Assembly (NCBI RefSeq): GCF_016808335.1
Contig: NC_053146.1
Span: forward strand, 36,700,470 to 36,764,469
Source: Panicum virgatum
Taxonomy: Eukaryota > Streptophyta > Magnoliopsida > Poales > Poaceae
Length of the DNA stretch: 64,000 nt
Reading direction: 5' to 3'
The position numbers and the translations under genes were made by a program. Every line of letters begins with the position of its first letter. Within the stretch, counting starts at the first letter, position 1. Below are positions 8,598-20,042 of the stretch, piece after piece. Below the pieces are notes generated by a model, which worked only from the letters and a program-made list of their open reading frames with translations, made no database searches and had not been told where the DNA came from.

Positions 8598-11500
8598 TAT
8601 ATATTGGCCGTTCTTTTACCACCTTTTCTGATTCGCAGATTACTTCAAACCTTGGTAGGGTAGGCATCAATCTAGGATCTAGCGATGTTGTGAAAGCTTC
8701 TGCTGTTGCTATCAAAAATCAAGAGGTTGATAAAATGGTAGTTGCTGCTAAAAACAAAAAAAAAGTAATTTAAATTCTAAGAAATTACAAGACGAAAGTG
8801 AAGATGAAAGGGATGCCAGACTTGATGCAGTTCTCAGCCATGTAGGTGGTGATCTAAATGAGAACTCGCAGGACCAGGAGTATGATCACATTATTGACCT
8901 ATCTCCTGTCCATCGAAAAAAAAGTCTAGCGCTGCCAAAAATCTTAAAACTGGCAAGATCCCTAAAAAGCCAAAAACCCCTTCTAAAATCGTGATCAAAT
9001 GAAAGGGGTTTTCTGGAATAGCAGATGTCTTAAAAAACTTGGCTAAACACAGATTTTTGGCAGATTTGGTTAAGGAAGAGCAAATTAATTTCATAGCTCT
9101 TTTCGAGACCGGTCGAGATGACTTCCCGGATCATATTCTAAAAAATGTATGTGCCGGCCGAGATTTTCTTTGACATAGTATGGCGCCACATGGTAGATCT
9201 GGGGGCATCTTGCTTGGAGTTGACTTGAATGTTTTTGATATTGGAGCCATTGTTGAGGGTGATTTTTATGTTAAATTTACCCTTAGATGCAAAAACGATG
9301 GCTTCAAATTTGGGTCTATGGACCAACACAACATCAAAACAAACAAGCTTTTTTATCTGAACTAGCAAACACTTGCTCAAAGGAATCCCTCCCTTATCTA
9401 ATTGGGGGTGATTTTAATATTATGAGAAGACCGGAGGATAAGAGTTCCGGAGTGTTTGACTTTAAATGGCCCAATTTGTTTAATGCTGTGATTGAGTCTC
9501 TAGATCTCAAAGAAATTATGATGTCAGGCCGCCAATATACTTGGGCAGGTACTGGGGACAATCCAATTTTTGAGAAACTTGATAGAGTTTTGGCTAGTAC
9601 AGATTGGGAGGATAAGTTCCCGCTGTCAACAGTTGAACCTAGAGACAGAGACATTTCTGACCATACCCCGCTGGTGTTAAACACGGGGGCGTCCACTCAC
9701 CAAACTGACCAACGTCACTTTAAATTTGAAAGAGGCTGGTTAATTCGGGATGGTTTCTATGACATGGTTGCAAAGATTTGGCAATCGGAAACCACTAGAC
9801 GTACACCCTTAGAGCGATGGCAGAATAAGTTACGTAGGCTCAGACAACATCTCAGAGGCTAGGCCAAACATACAGCAGGAATTTATAGGAAGGAGAAGAA
9901 GGAACTCTTAGCGCTCTTAGAAAATCTTGATAAGAAGGCTGAGAGTGTTCCTCTTTCCGATTAGGAAATTAATTTTAAACATTTCCTTAAAGAGAGATTG
10001 GTTCTTCTTTTGAGAGAAGAAGAGATAAAATTGTACGAGAGAGCCAAGGTGAAAACTCTACTAGAGGGAGACGATAATACAAGATTTTTCCATCTAGTGG
10101 CCAATGAGAAGCATCTAAAGCAACATATTTATAAACTTGAAAATGATCAAGGCGTTGTTGTTGGAGATGATCAGCTCAAAAGCCATATTACTCAGTTTTA
10201 TAAGAACTTCTTTGGGACTCCAGATGTTTCGGAGATTACATTAATGGAAAATCAAATTTCAGATATTCCACAAGTATCTCAAGAGAAAAACGATGTGCTC
10301 GTTAGTGAGTTCACGGAAGCTGAAGTAAGGGAGGCAGTGTTTCATATGGAACATAATAAAGCCCCGGGTCCTGATGATTTCCCAGCAGAATTTAACCAAG
10401 TTTTTTGGGGATTAATTAAGAACGACCTTATGGCTCTTTTCTCAGATTTCTTTAACGAGAATCTTAACCTCTTTAGTTTGAATTTTGGGATAATTACACT
10501 AATCTCTAAAACTCAGAAAGCTACTAAGATTCAACAATGCAGACTGATTTGTGTTCTTAATGTCAGCTTTAAAATTTTTACGAAAATTGGCACAAATAGG
10601 TTGAATAAAGTAGCTCAGACAGTGGTTAGTCCTACGCAGACTTCCTTTATGCCAGGCAGGAATATCATGGAAGGAGTAGTAATTCTACATGAAACTATCC
10701 ATGAACTTCATACAAAAAAAGGGATGGGGTCATTTTTAAAATAGACTTTGAAAAGACCTATGATAAAGTTAAATGGTCTTTCCTTCAACAAACTCTACGC
10801 ATGAAAGGTTTCTCTCCTAAATGGTGTAGATGGATTGAAGGAATGGTGACCGGTGGGAGTGTGGGTGTCAAGGTTAATGATGACATTGGTCCCTACTTCC
10901 AAACGAAACGAGGGCTCCGTCAAGGAGATCCAATGTCACCCATCTTATTTAACATCGTTGCTGATATGCTGCCTCTCCTAATTAAGAGAGCAAAAGCCGA
11001 TGGTCAAATAAGATGTGTCATCCCTCATCTTATAGATGATGATCTGTCAATTCTACAATATGCTGATGACACCATTATTTTTATTGATCATGACTTAGAA
11101 CAAGCGAAAAATCTCAAACTATTGTTGTGTGCCTTCGAGCAATTATCTGGGTTAAAGATCAACTTCCACAAGAGTGAAATCTTCTGTTATGGTGCAGCTA
11201 AAGAGATGGAGGACTTTTATACCGATTTCTTTGGTTGCAATGCACGGGAATACCTATTCAGACATTTGGGAATTCCTATGCACCATAGACAACTCCTTAA
11301 TTCAAAATGGAGTAAAGTTGAGGAGCGCTTTGAAAAAAAAACTCTCTTGTTGGAAAGCTAAGTTCCTGTCTTACGGTGGACGTCTAGTTTTACTAAATTC
11401 AGTACTTAGCAGCCTTCCCTTATTTATGATGTCCTTTTTTGAAATCCCCAAGGGGGTACTAAAAAATCTTGACCATTTCAGATCAAGATTTTTTTGGCAA

Positions 11501-12755
11501 GGTTCCTCAGAGAAATATAAATTTAGACTTGCAAAATGGGACATCTTGTGTCGCCCAAAGGATCAAGGGGGATTAGAAATCTTAGATTTACAATTGCAGA
11601 ATAAATGCTTATTGGCTAAGTGGTTGGTAAATTTGCTAAATACTATTGGCTTGTGGCAAACTTTACTTACTAATAAGTATCTAAGATCTAAGTCTCTCAC
11701 TCAAGTGAAAGCCAAACCTTACGACTCCCATGTTTGGAGGGGGCTGATGAAGATTAAAGATGAGGTGATGGCGAACGGCTCCTTTATTAGTAAAGATGGG
11801 TGCCAAACTTGTCATTCAAAGTTAAATATCCATCAATTTATAATATTGCTCGAGATCCACATGCTTTTGTGGCTCATGTTATGGCTTCGAGACCGCTCAA
11901 TATTTCTTTTAGGAGGGTTTTGGTGGATAATAAACTTGTGGAATGGCAAAATCTGGTAGCACATATCGTTAATGTTGAGTTGGTGGACGGGTCAGATACT
12001 TTTATATGAAACTTGACCAAATTCGGGTTGTACACTGTTCGATCGTATTATCTGCATCTTATTAATAACCAGCCACCTTTTCAACATAAGATGATCTGGA
12101 AACTAAAGATCCCTCTTAAGATTAAGATATTTCTTTGGTTTTTACAAAGGGGTGTGGTTTTAACAAAGGATAATCTTGCTAAGAAAAACTGGAAAGGGAG
12201 TCAAAAATGCTGCGGATGTAACATTAATGAGACTATCAAACATCTCTTTCTGGATTGCCCTTATGCGAGAATGGTTTGGAGGGTAATCTTTTTTGCTACT
12301 GGTTTATCTCAACCTATTTCTATTCGCCATATGTTTGGTTCCTGGCTTTCTAATCAGAATAAAAAGATTAGAAATTTGATTTGGGTTGGGCTCGCTGCTG
12401 TCTGCTGGGCTATTTGGCGCGGTAGAAATGATATTATTTTTAACAAAATCAAGTTAACTCGATTTTGCAGGTCATTTTCAGGGGAACATAATGGTTACGT
12501 TTCTGGTCGCAGCTGCAGCGTGATGAGCAAGCCAAAAACACGCTCTCCTTGTTGAGCAAGAACATAGAGATGATTGCTTTGGAGCTTGCTAATGGAGGGT
12601 GGAAGCACATTTATTGTTTGTTTTAGTTCTTGTCTGTTTTTAAATTGGTTTTACTCTTTTGTGTTTGGAACTATCTGTAATAATTGGACTGTGTACGTCT
12701 TTGGTCATAGAAGCCGGATGTCTCATCCTTTATCTAAAAAATATATAACCAGGGC
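8598..12755 (+). mobile_element. Degenerate L1-type LINE (non-LTR retrotransposon)
   Basis: The element spans the tail of an ORF1-like region (frame fragments such as NLGRVGINLGSSDV and AVLSHV near 8640-8850), an ORF2 remnant with endonuclease, reverse transcriptase and zinc-finger regions, and an A-rich end near 12740. The 5' end is uncertain and probably truncated; I could not find matching target duplications. The plus orientation follows from the order endonuclease, RT, zinc finger. Several stops and frame changes make it immobile. Confidence 0.85.
8999..12555 (+). pseudogene. LINE ORF2 remnant: endonuclease, reverse transcriptase, zf-RVT
   Basis: The frame starts near 8999 (MKGVFWNSRCLKKL) and is broken by several stops and frameshifts, so only fragments remain. 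The AP-endonuclease part (about 9060-9700) keeps GGDFN, LDRVL and SDHTPL. The RT part (about 10000-11360) keeps NKAPGPDDFP, QTSFMPGRN, RGLRQGDPMSP and YADDT, the catalytic aspartates being at about 11059-11075. The C-terminal zf-RVT domain (about 12090-12270) reads KIPLKIKIFLW and has CCGC and H-x-x-x-DC residues. This order defines plant L1-type ORF2. Intact blocks include 9287-9862, 9998-10744, 10801-11361, 11174-11959 and 12013-12555. In life the protein nicks target DNA and primes reverse transcription there. This copy cannot make it. Confidence 0.88.
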
Positions 12756-13040
12756 CGGGCGTTCCTCTCTAATAATCCTGTTTGCTGGTAATAACTCATC
12801 AGGGCCGTAGTGTTAGCTTGTAGGGCCAACCAAATTAAACTCTTCAATCCTAACGCTTAGCATGCGCTGATGCAGCGGATCAGAGCAAAAGAAATGACAG
12901 GTGGCGTCGTGGCGAACAACTAGCACAGAGTGCATCAGCTAGGCGCCTAGGCCATCTTCACAGATCCTGCTTTGTCTAGGTGTGTTCAAGTACTATGCAG
13001 TTTTTTATTTGTTCTTTATTATATTAAAACTACTACTAGT
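12756..13040. other. Intergenic, nothing recognised
   Basis: Sequence between the LINE end and a MITE-like stretch. No gene or repeat was identified. Confidence 0.4.
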
Positions 13041-13054
13041 ATGCGTTTAATTAG

Positions 13055-13275
13055 ACTAGTCTAAGTGAGAGTTTTATAGGCACAATTGCCAATATTGAAA
13101 AATAGATAACTGTGTCAGATGAGTTTCTTGGTGATGAAATTTTTTCTCACATTCCATGAAACTCCAGCATTCTCTCACCTTGTCATGTCAGTAAAATTGA
13201 TGATATCTAATGATATGAAACTCTTTATTAAACTTCCATTGAAACTTCAATTGGGACAGTTTTCTATAGACCGGG
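13055..13275. mobile_element. MITE-like stretch (GAAACTTCCATTGAAACTT type)
   Basis: The composition and phrases such as CATGAAACTCC, CTTGTCATGTCAGTAAAATTG and CTTCCATTGAAACTTC resemble a widespread grass MITE class. The terminal inverted repeats are not clean (GAGAGTTTTATAGG against reverse GTCTATAGAAAACTG), so the limits are approximate. Confidence 0.4.
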
Positions 13276-13581
13276 AAAAAAAACAGCATGTAGCTAGGGA
13301 AACAAAAGCGCATGGTGGGGCCCGTTCCGTGTCAGCGACTGGTTGCCTAGCACATCACCTAGGCACAATCATCTTGATAGCTACATCTCCACAGACGGAG
13401 GATGCTTAAACTAAATGGGCAGCAATTAACGATGCCATCAGTCATGGTACTGTTCATTTATGTTGTCCTATACAGTACTACTACAGCACTAAAATCAATT
13501 ATATATAGAAACGCCCAACTAACGATCAAAGTCTGGGATCATTATATTCTCGCAGTTGGGCAAATGTTAAGTGTTTGTTTT

Positions 13582-13737
13582 CAGGGGCGGAGCTAGGTAC
13601 AAGGTTATGGGTGCGGCCACAAAATTTTCGTAATCCTTTATCATTTCTAGATTTTTACCATATTTGCTTCATTATGATATAATGCAAATACTATAAAGTC
13701 CCGCACCCTCCTCGACTTTTCTCTAGCTCCGCCTCTA
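13582..13737. mobile_element. hAT-like MITE, CAGGGGCGGAGCTAGG family
   Basis: The left end is CAGGGGCGGAGCTAGG and the right end in reverse is TAGAGGCGGAGCTAG. The flanks TTTGTTTT and CTTGTTCT match at 6 of 8 positions. Same family as the elements at 83, 7143, 18611, 36873 and 51457. Confidence 0.7.
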
Positions 13738-13900
13738 CTTGTTCTATATATGTATATGTTCGTGTGTAGAGAAAGGAACAGCACAAAAGGTACTTCAGTT
13801 TGCCTCCAAGAGAAAATTTGCCAGCAACGATCATTTGTGACCAGCAAAAACTTCGCCTCCCAGCGATGATGCTGACCTTTATGCAGGAGCAGCCGAAACT

Positions 13901-14156
13901 TTTTTTTTTGAGTGCCTCAACCTAGGTACAAACTATAGTATCTGAACTGACTCCCTATCTAAACACACGCACTCCCTAACTAACTCGATACTACAACCCA
14001 TACACACACCTTCTAGAGGTGCAAGTTGACGGACATATCATCCCATTATGGTCCATAGGCGCTTGAGGCAGCCTCGGGATTAAACCGGGGATCGAACCTG
14101 GGCGCGGGTGGGATCCCAACCGGAGACTTCCACCACCGCGCTACGCACGCGTCTGC
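13901..14156 (-). mobile_element. tRNA-derived SINE with poly(A) tail and 15-bp target duplication
   Basis: Read on the minus strand, the head at about 14147-14085 contains an A-box-like TAGCGCGGTGGTGGAAG and a B box GGTTCGATCCC, the two parts of a tRNA-type RNA polymerase III promoter. The tail is an A run (T run at 13900-13909 on the plus strand). A perfect 15-bp repeat, GGAGCAGCCGAAACT, flanks the unit at 13886-13900 and 14157-14171. Orientation, tail and duplication together make the call strong. It is unrelated in its tail to the SINEs at 25858 and 56453. Confidence 0.85.
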
Positions 14157-14171
14157 GGAGCAGCCGAAACT

Positions 14172-14913
14172 GATGGTGTATGAGGCGCAGCAAATCGATC
14201 GGCTTGCAAGGAGAACATTGCACTGCTTCAGATCTGGTTGCTTAGACTTTTCAAGGAATGTTGAGGCGATTAAAGCGTTGACAGAACAGAGGCTGTCCAC
14301 CGGCCAAAACGAGTTCTATTTCTGAACGAGAACAGCCTCCGGACTGGCGTGTGGGCCAGTTCAGAGTTCAGGCTTTAGGGGGCCCGCTGGTCAGTGCCAA
14401 GGGCCAACCGCTTTGCACAACTTCAGATTTCACTGGTAGCTAGAGCGGCGTAAATTGAGAGTACGGTGATGAACACACGCTGGACGTTTTTTATTTTTTG
14501 ACTTTTTGTCATTTGATGTTTTTTTTTGAAACGGTGATGCTTTTTTTGGCCTTTGATGCTGGAATGTCCATCATCTAGCAATGAAGGTTCAATCCTCATT
14601 TAGCCAAAAATTTGCCTAGGCAACCCTTGCCAGATAAAAGAACATGAAAATAACGTGTGTGTGTGTGTGTGTTTTGTAAAAAGTAAACAATGTGGCCTGA
14701 TGTTCCTGTGGATGGCAAAAAAAAAAAAAACATGACGTGTTAGCCTGGCCGCACATTAGGGATCAAATAAATTAAACAATGTCAGTTTTCAGGAAAAGAG
14801 ATAATAATCTGACTTGAACTCTATAAATAAATTATAACGTGACGTGTAGTGGCTGTTGCCTTTCATGCGACATTAATATTTAAAGAAAAATATAGTGACT
14901 AGTGCTATGTATA
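14172..14913. other. Intergenic, no gene
   Basis: Contains a short inverted repeat (GAGGCTGT near 14289, ACAGCCTC near 14331), a (GT)n run at about 14655-14671 and A/T homopolymers. The stretch 14205-14260 (GCTTGCAAGG, GGTTGCTTAGACTTTTCAAGGAA) resembles 18530-18575. No gene is seen. Confidence 0.45.
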
Positions 14914-15151
14914 CTCCCTCCCTCCCTCCCCGTGAAGTGTGCAATTCTAGATTTTTTTCAGACAAATTAATGGTGGCATGAAAAGACACTCATACCCTCA
15001 TTTGTTTTGTACATGCGGTTAATTTTAGCATGCAATTCAAATCTAACCACTTAATTAGGAAGTCAAATTGAGAGCCAGTCTCTAGAATCGCATTATTTGT
15101 GGGATTTTTTTTTTCAAACGCAGAATTGCACTTTTCATAGGATGGATGGAG
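14914..15151. mobile_element. Stowaway-type MITE
   Basis: The ends CTCCCTCCCTCC and, in reverse, CTCCATCCATCC are typical mariner-like Stowaway termini, followed inward by paired GTGCAATTCTAG and AGAATTGCAC. A TA dinucleotide flanks each side (14912-14913 and 15152-15153), the expected duplication. Confidence 0.82.
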
Positions 15152-15153
15152 TA

Positions 15154-16254
15154 TCTTACATTTTTAGTTGAAAAAGATGTGCATGGCCATTGCTGAATAA
15201 TCGCACCATGGTGGACCGGCCAAAATGTCCATGGTTCATACATAATATAACCTGGCCGCTTTTAGCGTGATGCAACATAATGTGTTTCAGGCTGGTTTTG
15301 CCATGTGCACATACGGATAGTATGTGCGCGAGATCGCGCAACACTTGTGAAAGTAACAAACTATGAAGAGGAAATCAAGTTTAAGAGTGGCAAGTTAATA
15401 CGGAGTGGGCGGAGCAGCCAAGTTTTCTTCTGTTTTGTTTCAACCTCCGTGAGAGTACCCATGATTCGGGGAGAATAGCAGAATCAGTTTAGCTTTTAAT
15501 TAATGTTTTATGATCATTAATTATTTTTTCTAAGAAAAAAAATCATGGATGGTCAGGTGGACCATGGTTAACACGGAGTAGATAGGGTTTATCAGGGTAG
15601 TCTAATTAAGACCATCTGGATCTAAGACTTGTTTAAATGCTCAGATCTATAGGCACAAGCAGTGTCAGTTGTGACGTGAATTATTCTTTTTACAGTTTAA
15701 ATCTGTGCAAGTCTAGCAGAAGGATGTAGGGGACACAAAGTGCACTGGTGGGACCCATGCTTTGTCAGCCGCCGGTCTAGTGCGGCATCAGGTCTGGGGG
15801 CATCTTGATGACTACCTTGATCACCCAGGAAATGGGGATGCCAATGCAAAAGTTGATCAAGCTGCAACTGTACGACTGATAGCGGTGTTTGTTTGTGTCT
15901 GCCATTTTGCAGTGCATGCAAAGCACTGTGCCGACTGGTGGACACACTTGCAAACATATACACTTCCGGTAAGAAAACAAGGATTTGAATAATTAAATCA
16001 TATTCATATGTAATGTAATGGTGTCATCCTGTCATGTTTGTTAGCCCAGTTGGTCTAACCCCCCACCGGGGCGGATTTACCCCGCCTGTGAGAAAAAAAA
16101 CCCCTCGCTGTGCTTCCGTTGAGCTTGGCTGTGCGACACGGCTCTTGGGCGACGGAACCCGGCGCATGTGGCTATGGCCCGGCCCAGTGGGCGACGGAAC
16201 CCGGCCCATGAAGGTTACGGACCGGCCTAGGGCCAAGGTGCCGCCAGTCCAAGC
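15154..16254. other. Intergenic, no firm gene
   Basis: No complete gene is seen. On the minus strand, 15777-15980 encodes a short frame with a hydrophobic stretch (INFCIGIPISWVIKVVI); it has no recognisable family or start context and may be a fragment of a captured or dead gene. The stretch 16040-16250 is GC-rich and repeats GGCGACGGAACCCGGC. Confidence 0.35.
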
Positions 16255-17536
16255 CCGGAAGCCGGCTTTCAGGGGTTTTCTCGGCCGGGGTCAACTGGCC
16301 TCTTCTTAATTGAAAGCCGTGGAGGCGGTCTTTCCCCCCGCCGGTCGAGTTTTTTTTGCTACTACTGTAGTACTTTTGCCGACCTGACACTTTGCGACGC
16401 GGAACGCATGCATTGAGGGAATTGAATCCACTACCGGCCACTAGGCACTAGCTCAACCGGAAACGGTCGGACGCCGCAGCTTCTTCTCGCTCGCGGCTTT
16501 TCCTCTTCTTTTCCACATCTTTCTCCTGAGTTTGTGAATTCAGTGCAAAATTTACTTAATTTGAGATCAACATATTTATCTAGTGGTGTTGATCATGCCA
16601 TAGCTAGCATTGCCTCTATAAATAACTCAACTCCGGGGCTGCCGCCCCAATCCTGGCTGCCGGGGCCGCAGATCCGGCTGGTCGTCGCAGATCCGGCCGG
16701 CCGCCGCCAAGGCCGCCGCGACTGAAAAAAATGCAGACTACGGGAAGAGGTGCACCTAGCGGTAGTGGCGTCCATGCTGACGCGGGAACGGGGCGGTTGT
16801 TACTCCTCGCCGCGGATGAGAGTCCAGAGCTCTTAGATGTAGGAGGTCAGACCTCTCGAATCAGAGGTCTCCTATCCTTAGGAAGCCGATGAGACCGGAA
16901 GCCGGCTTTCAGGGATTTTCTCGGCCGGGGTCAACTGGCCTCTTCTTAATTGAAAGCCGTGGAGGCGGTCTTTCCCCCGCCGGTCGAGTTTTTTTTTTTG
17001 CTACTACTGTAGTACTTTTGCCGACCTGACACTTTGCGACGCGGAATGCATGCATTGAGGGAATTGAATCCACTACCGGCCACTAGGCACTAGCTCAACC
17101 GGAAACGGACGGACGCCGCAGCTTCTTCTCGCTCGCGGCTTTTCCTCTTCTTTTCCACATCTTTCTCCTGAGTTTGTGAATTCAGTGCAAAATTTACTTA
17201 ATTTGAGATCAACATATTTATCTAGTGGTGTTGATCATGCCATAGCTAGCATTGCCTCTATAAATAACTCAACTCCGGGGCTGCCGCCCCAATCCTGGCT
17301 GCCGGGGCCGCAGATCCGGCTGGTCGTCGCAGATCCGGCCGGCCGCCGCCAAGGCCGCCGCGACTGAAAAAAATGCAGACTACGGGAAGAGGTGCACCTA
17401 GCGGTAGTGGCGTCCATGCTGACGCGGGAACGGGGCGGTTGTTGCTCCTCGCCGCGGATGAGAGTCCAGAGCTCTTAGATGTAGGAGGTCAGACCTCTCG
17501 AATCAGAGGTCTCCTATCCTTAGGAAGCCGATGAGA
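16255..17536 (+). repeat. Tandem duplication of a 640-bp unit
   Basis: Unit 1 (16255-16894) and unit 2 (16895-17536) both begin CCGGAAGCCGGCTTTCAGG and end GGAAGCCGATGAGA. They differ by a few substitutions and by the length of a T run, which makes the second about 2 bp longer. Each copy ends in a hairpin AGACCTCT-CGAATC-AGAGGTCT (near 16849 and 17491). Each also contains the same 63-codon ORF, which has no recognisable domain and is probably not coding. The near identity points to a recent event. Confidence 0.92.
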
Positions 17537-18602
17537 GGTGGGTTGGAGGTGTTTTTTTATGTTTTTCTCTCCTAAATACAAGATAGGAGCTCTGATGAGA
17601 ATTGGGTTGGAGTTACTCTAAGATCTGCTCACTTAGGAATACTTTAGGAAATGGGATCCAACAACATGCTGTTTTCCCCGTCAATTTGTGAATTGTGAAG
17701 CACGTACTTCTACAGTTTTGCAACCTAAAACTATTTCATAATGACACTATTCTACACACCAACTTCTCGAAACATAGAAATCATTTCCATGGCACTCCTT
17801 CCATGAGAATGTAGCTACAATTTGTACTCGAAGAGTTGAGGCTAAAAAAAGCTGCTACTTCGGTGCCATAAAATTCGAAGCAAAACCTTTGAATGCTGGG
17901 AAAAGAAGATCCTGGTTCTGTCACAGTCCATGTCGAATCATCGTACGGCCAGCGTTCTGATGCAAAATGCACTTTCCTTGTCAGCCATCCACCTGCGCAA
18001 ACTTTTGTGTCATTGCGGTCGCAACTGCGAAGGGTTGGGACATGCCAGTGTCATGTTCAGAAGACGACGACGGTGCACCTCACAGGCTCACCGTTTGCTT
18101 TTGCTGGTGTCACGTCTGATTGCGAGAACGATTTCAGGGGAACTGCTCGGTCATGCTTAACTCCAATTTGCCTGGATAATCACATATTGAAGAAACGCTT
18201 TTTTGAAAACTGAAAAGCATTTCTTTTTGAAAAGCCAGCTTGAAGAAATACTTTGCCACCAAGAGAAAATTGTTTAAAGGACACCATGCTGATGCCCTGT
18301 TTCGCATGCCAACAAAATTGCAGGGTGAACTGCAACTCCATATGTTCTGTAAATTTAGCACCGAAACACCAAAACCTTTTTCCTTTAAAAAAACACCAAA
18401 AACTTTGGCACTCGGCACAACAAAAACTGTCATGTTCCCTGGTTGCCTCCATACGTACACAAGCACTTGAATTGCGGACCGGATTGAACTGCACCAATAT
18501 TTCAGATTGCAAGCAGGGGCTTTGCAGAGATTGCAGGTATGCGCCAGATCGGTTGGTTAGACGTTTTCAAGGAAAAAAAAGAATGCATGTACCGTGGGAG
18601 CA
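17537..18602. other. Intergenic, no gene
   Basis: AT-rich with overlapping short ORFs on both strands, for example 18253-18957 and 18134-18512. These run across the MITE at 18611 or lack coding character. Nothing is called. Confidence 0.4.
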
Positions 18603-18610
18603 GGTGCAGG

Positions 18611-18808
18611 CAGTGGCGGATCTAGGAATAGATGAAGGGAGGCTGAGTTTCTTCTTCCTCTCCCTTCCTTTCTTCTTCCTCTCCCTTCCTTTCTTCTTCT
18701 TTCTTCTAAAAAATGGAGGACTCAAGAGGGGCTCCATTGTTTGTGGGGTCTTGGGGGGGGGGGGGGGGGGCTGCAGCCCCCCTAGTCCCACCGCTAGCTC
18801 CGCCCCTG
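18611..18808. mobile_element. hAT-like MITE with perfect 8-bp target duplication
   Basis: The left end is CAGTGGCGGATCTAGG and the right end in reverse is CAGGGGCGGAGCTAG. The 8-bp repeat GGTGCAGG at 18603-18610 and 18809-18816 is perfect. The interior has CTTCCT-rich repeats and a run of about 18 G at 18753-18770. Together with the copy at 83 this fixes the family's 8-bp target duplication. Confidence 0.85.
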
Positions 18809-18816
18809 GGTGCAGG

Positions 18817-20042
18817 GTACACTTGTACTGTGACTTGCTGGGGTTAGAAATGCATGCTGCAGCTGCTCATCTTCTCCTGGAGGATGCACCTTGCGTGCAT
18901 GTAATCCGTCAAGCCATTTTTCGATTCATGCACTCATCTTCTCTCTTTGAATGGTGAATGTGAAACTAGATCAGCCATCTTTTTTCTTGACAGATTGTTC
19001 TTTGCAGTCTTTCATCATGAAACTAGATCAGCCGTCAAGCATACAATCAGCTTTTTTCAATTGAATTTGCCTTAAAAGAATTCAATTGAATGAGGGGGGT
19101 TCAATTTAAAAAAGCTGATTGTTCATTGCAGTCTTTCATCATGTATCAGAACATTTGCATCCTTCCAAGCTCATAGCAAACCTGGTGGCATGAACAAGGT
19201 GCATCAAACAATCAATTAATTTGCTGAGGCAGGAGTCAATTGAGCATGCAACCTATTTGGTGAGACAAATATAGTATGCACACCGTGACAAAACCTGTTC
19301 TATTGAGAAAAAGATAGATAAGGTCCCCTAACCTTTTCTATTGAGAAAAAGATAGATAAAGTCCCCTCTGCATTGACATGGGGACCCTACACTTTCTCAG
19401 GTGGTAGGCAAGTATGCCATGTATGCTTGACAGATTGAACTATGCACCCTTTTCAGCTATTTTTTTTTTCATGCGAGGATTTTTGTTTCCGTACCTATTC
19501 TCATGATGTTTTGGAGCTCGTTGGATAAAGATCTGTCTCCACCATTCTCGACATGAATCCATCACCTCCTCCGCTTAGTCATAAACATAATAAACATGCA
19601 CAAATGGAACATGATATGCAACCGAAAGCTCAAACCTTGTCAATCACTCATTGCATCCAAAGCTAGACCAACTCAAATGTCAACTTTTGGTCTTTCAGTC
19701 TCTCAGACCATGAAAAATAATGTTCAATACAAAAATTACAAGAACATAATTACAGAAGTAAAATAAATCAAACTGCAAGCGCTTCCAACAAGAGAAACAT
19801 TATAATGTAATTTGCAGAAATTAAAAAGAATGCAAATTAGTTACACAATTCTTCATTCGTTGGAAGCCAATTGATATATCTTCATAAAATGCTTTGACAC
19901 ATTTCAATGTTTTAGACTTTTTAGCTGGGGAATAAGAAATATAGACTGCCATAATGCTTTTCCCCTGGTTTGCATAATGCTTGCCTTGAGCCAATCCATC
20001 ATCACTTGTCAAAATTGCATCTCTATTATCTCTCTGCCATCA
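18817..20042. other. Intergenic with small repeats, downstream of the receptor kinase
   Basis: About 18827-18885 is a shortened copy of the 3' UTR sequence at 6571-6655. An inverted repeat CAATCAGCTTTTTT / AAAAAAGCTGATTG lies at 19044-19121. A 38-bp unit (TTCTATTGAGAAAAAGATAG) occurs twice from 19298. The part next to 20042 is probably the kinase 3' UTR. Confidence 0.5.

Noticed and set aside
15777..15980. Minus-strand fragment with a hydrophobic stretch
   Set aside because: INFCIGIPISWVIKVVI hints at a membrane protein piece, but the frame is short, has no family match I can name and lacks splice context.
16848..16885. Helitron 3' end
   Set aside because: A hairpin is present but CTRR and an AT insertion site are not seen at the expected distance.
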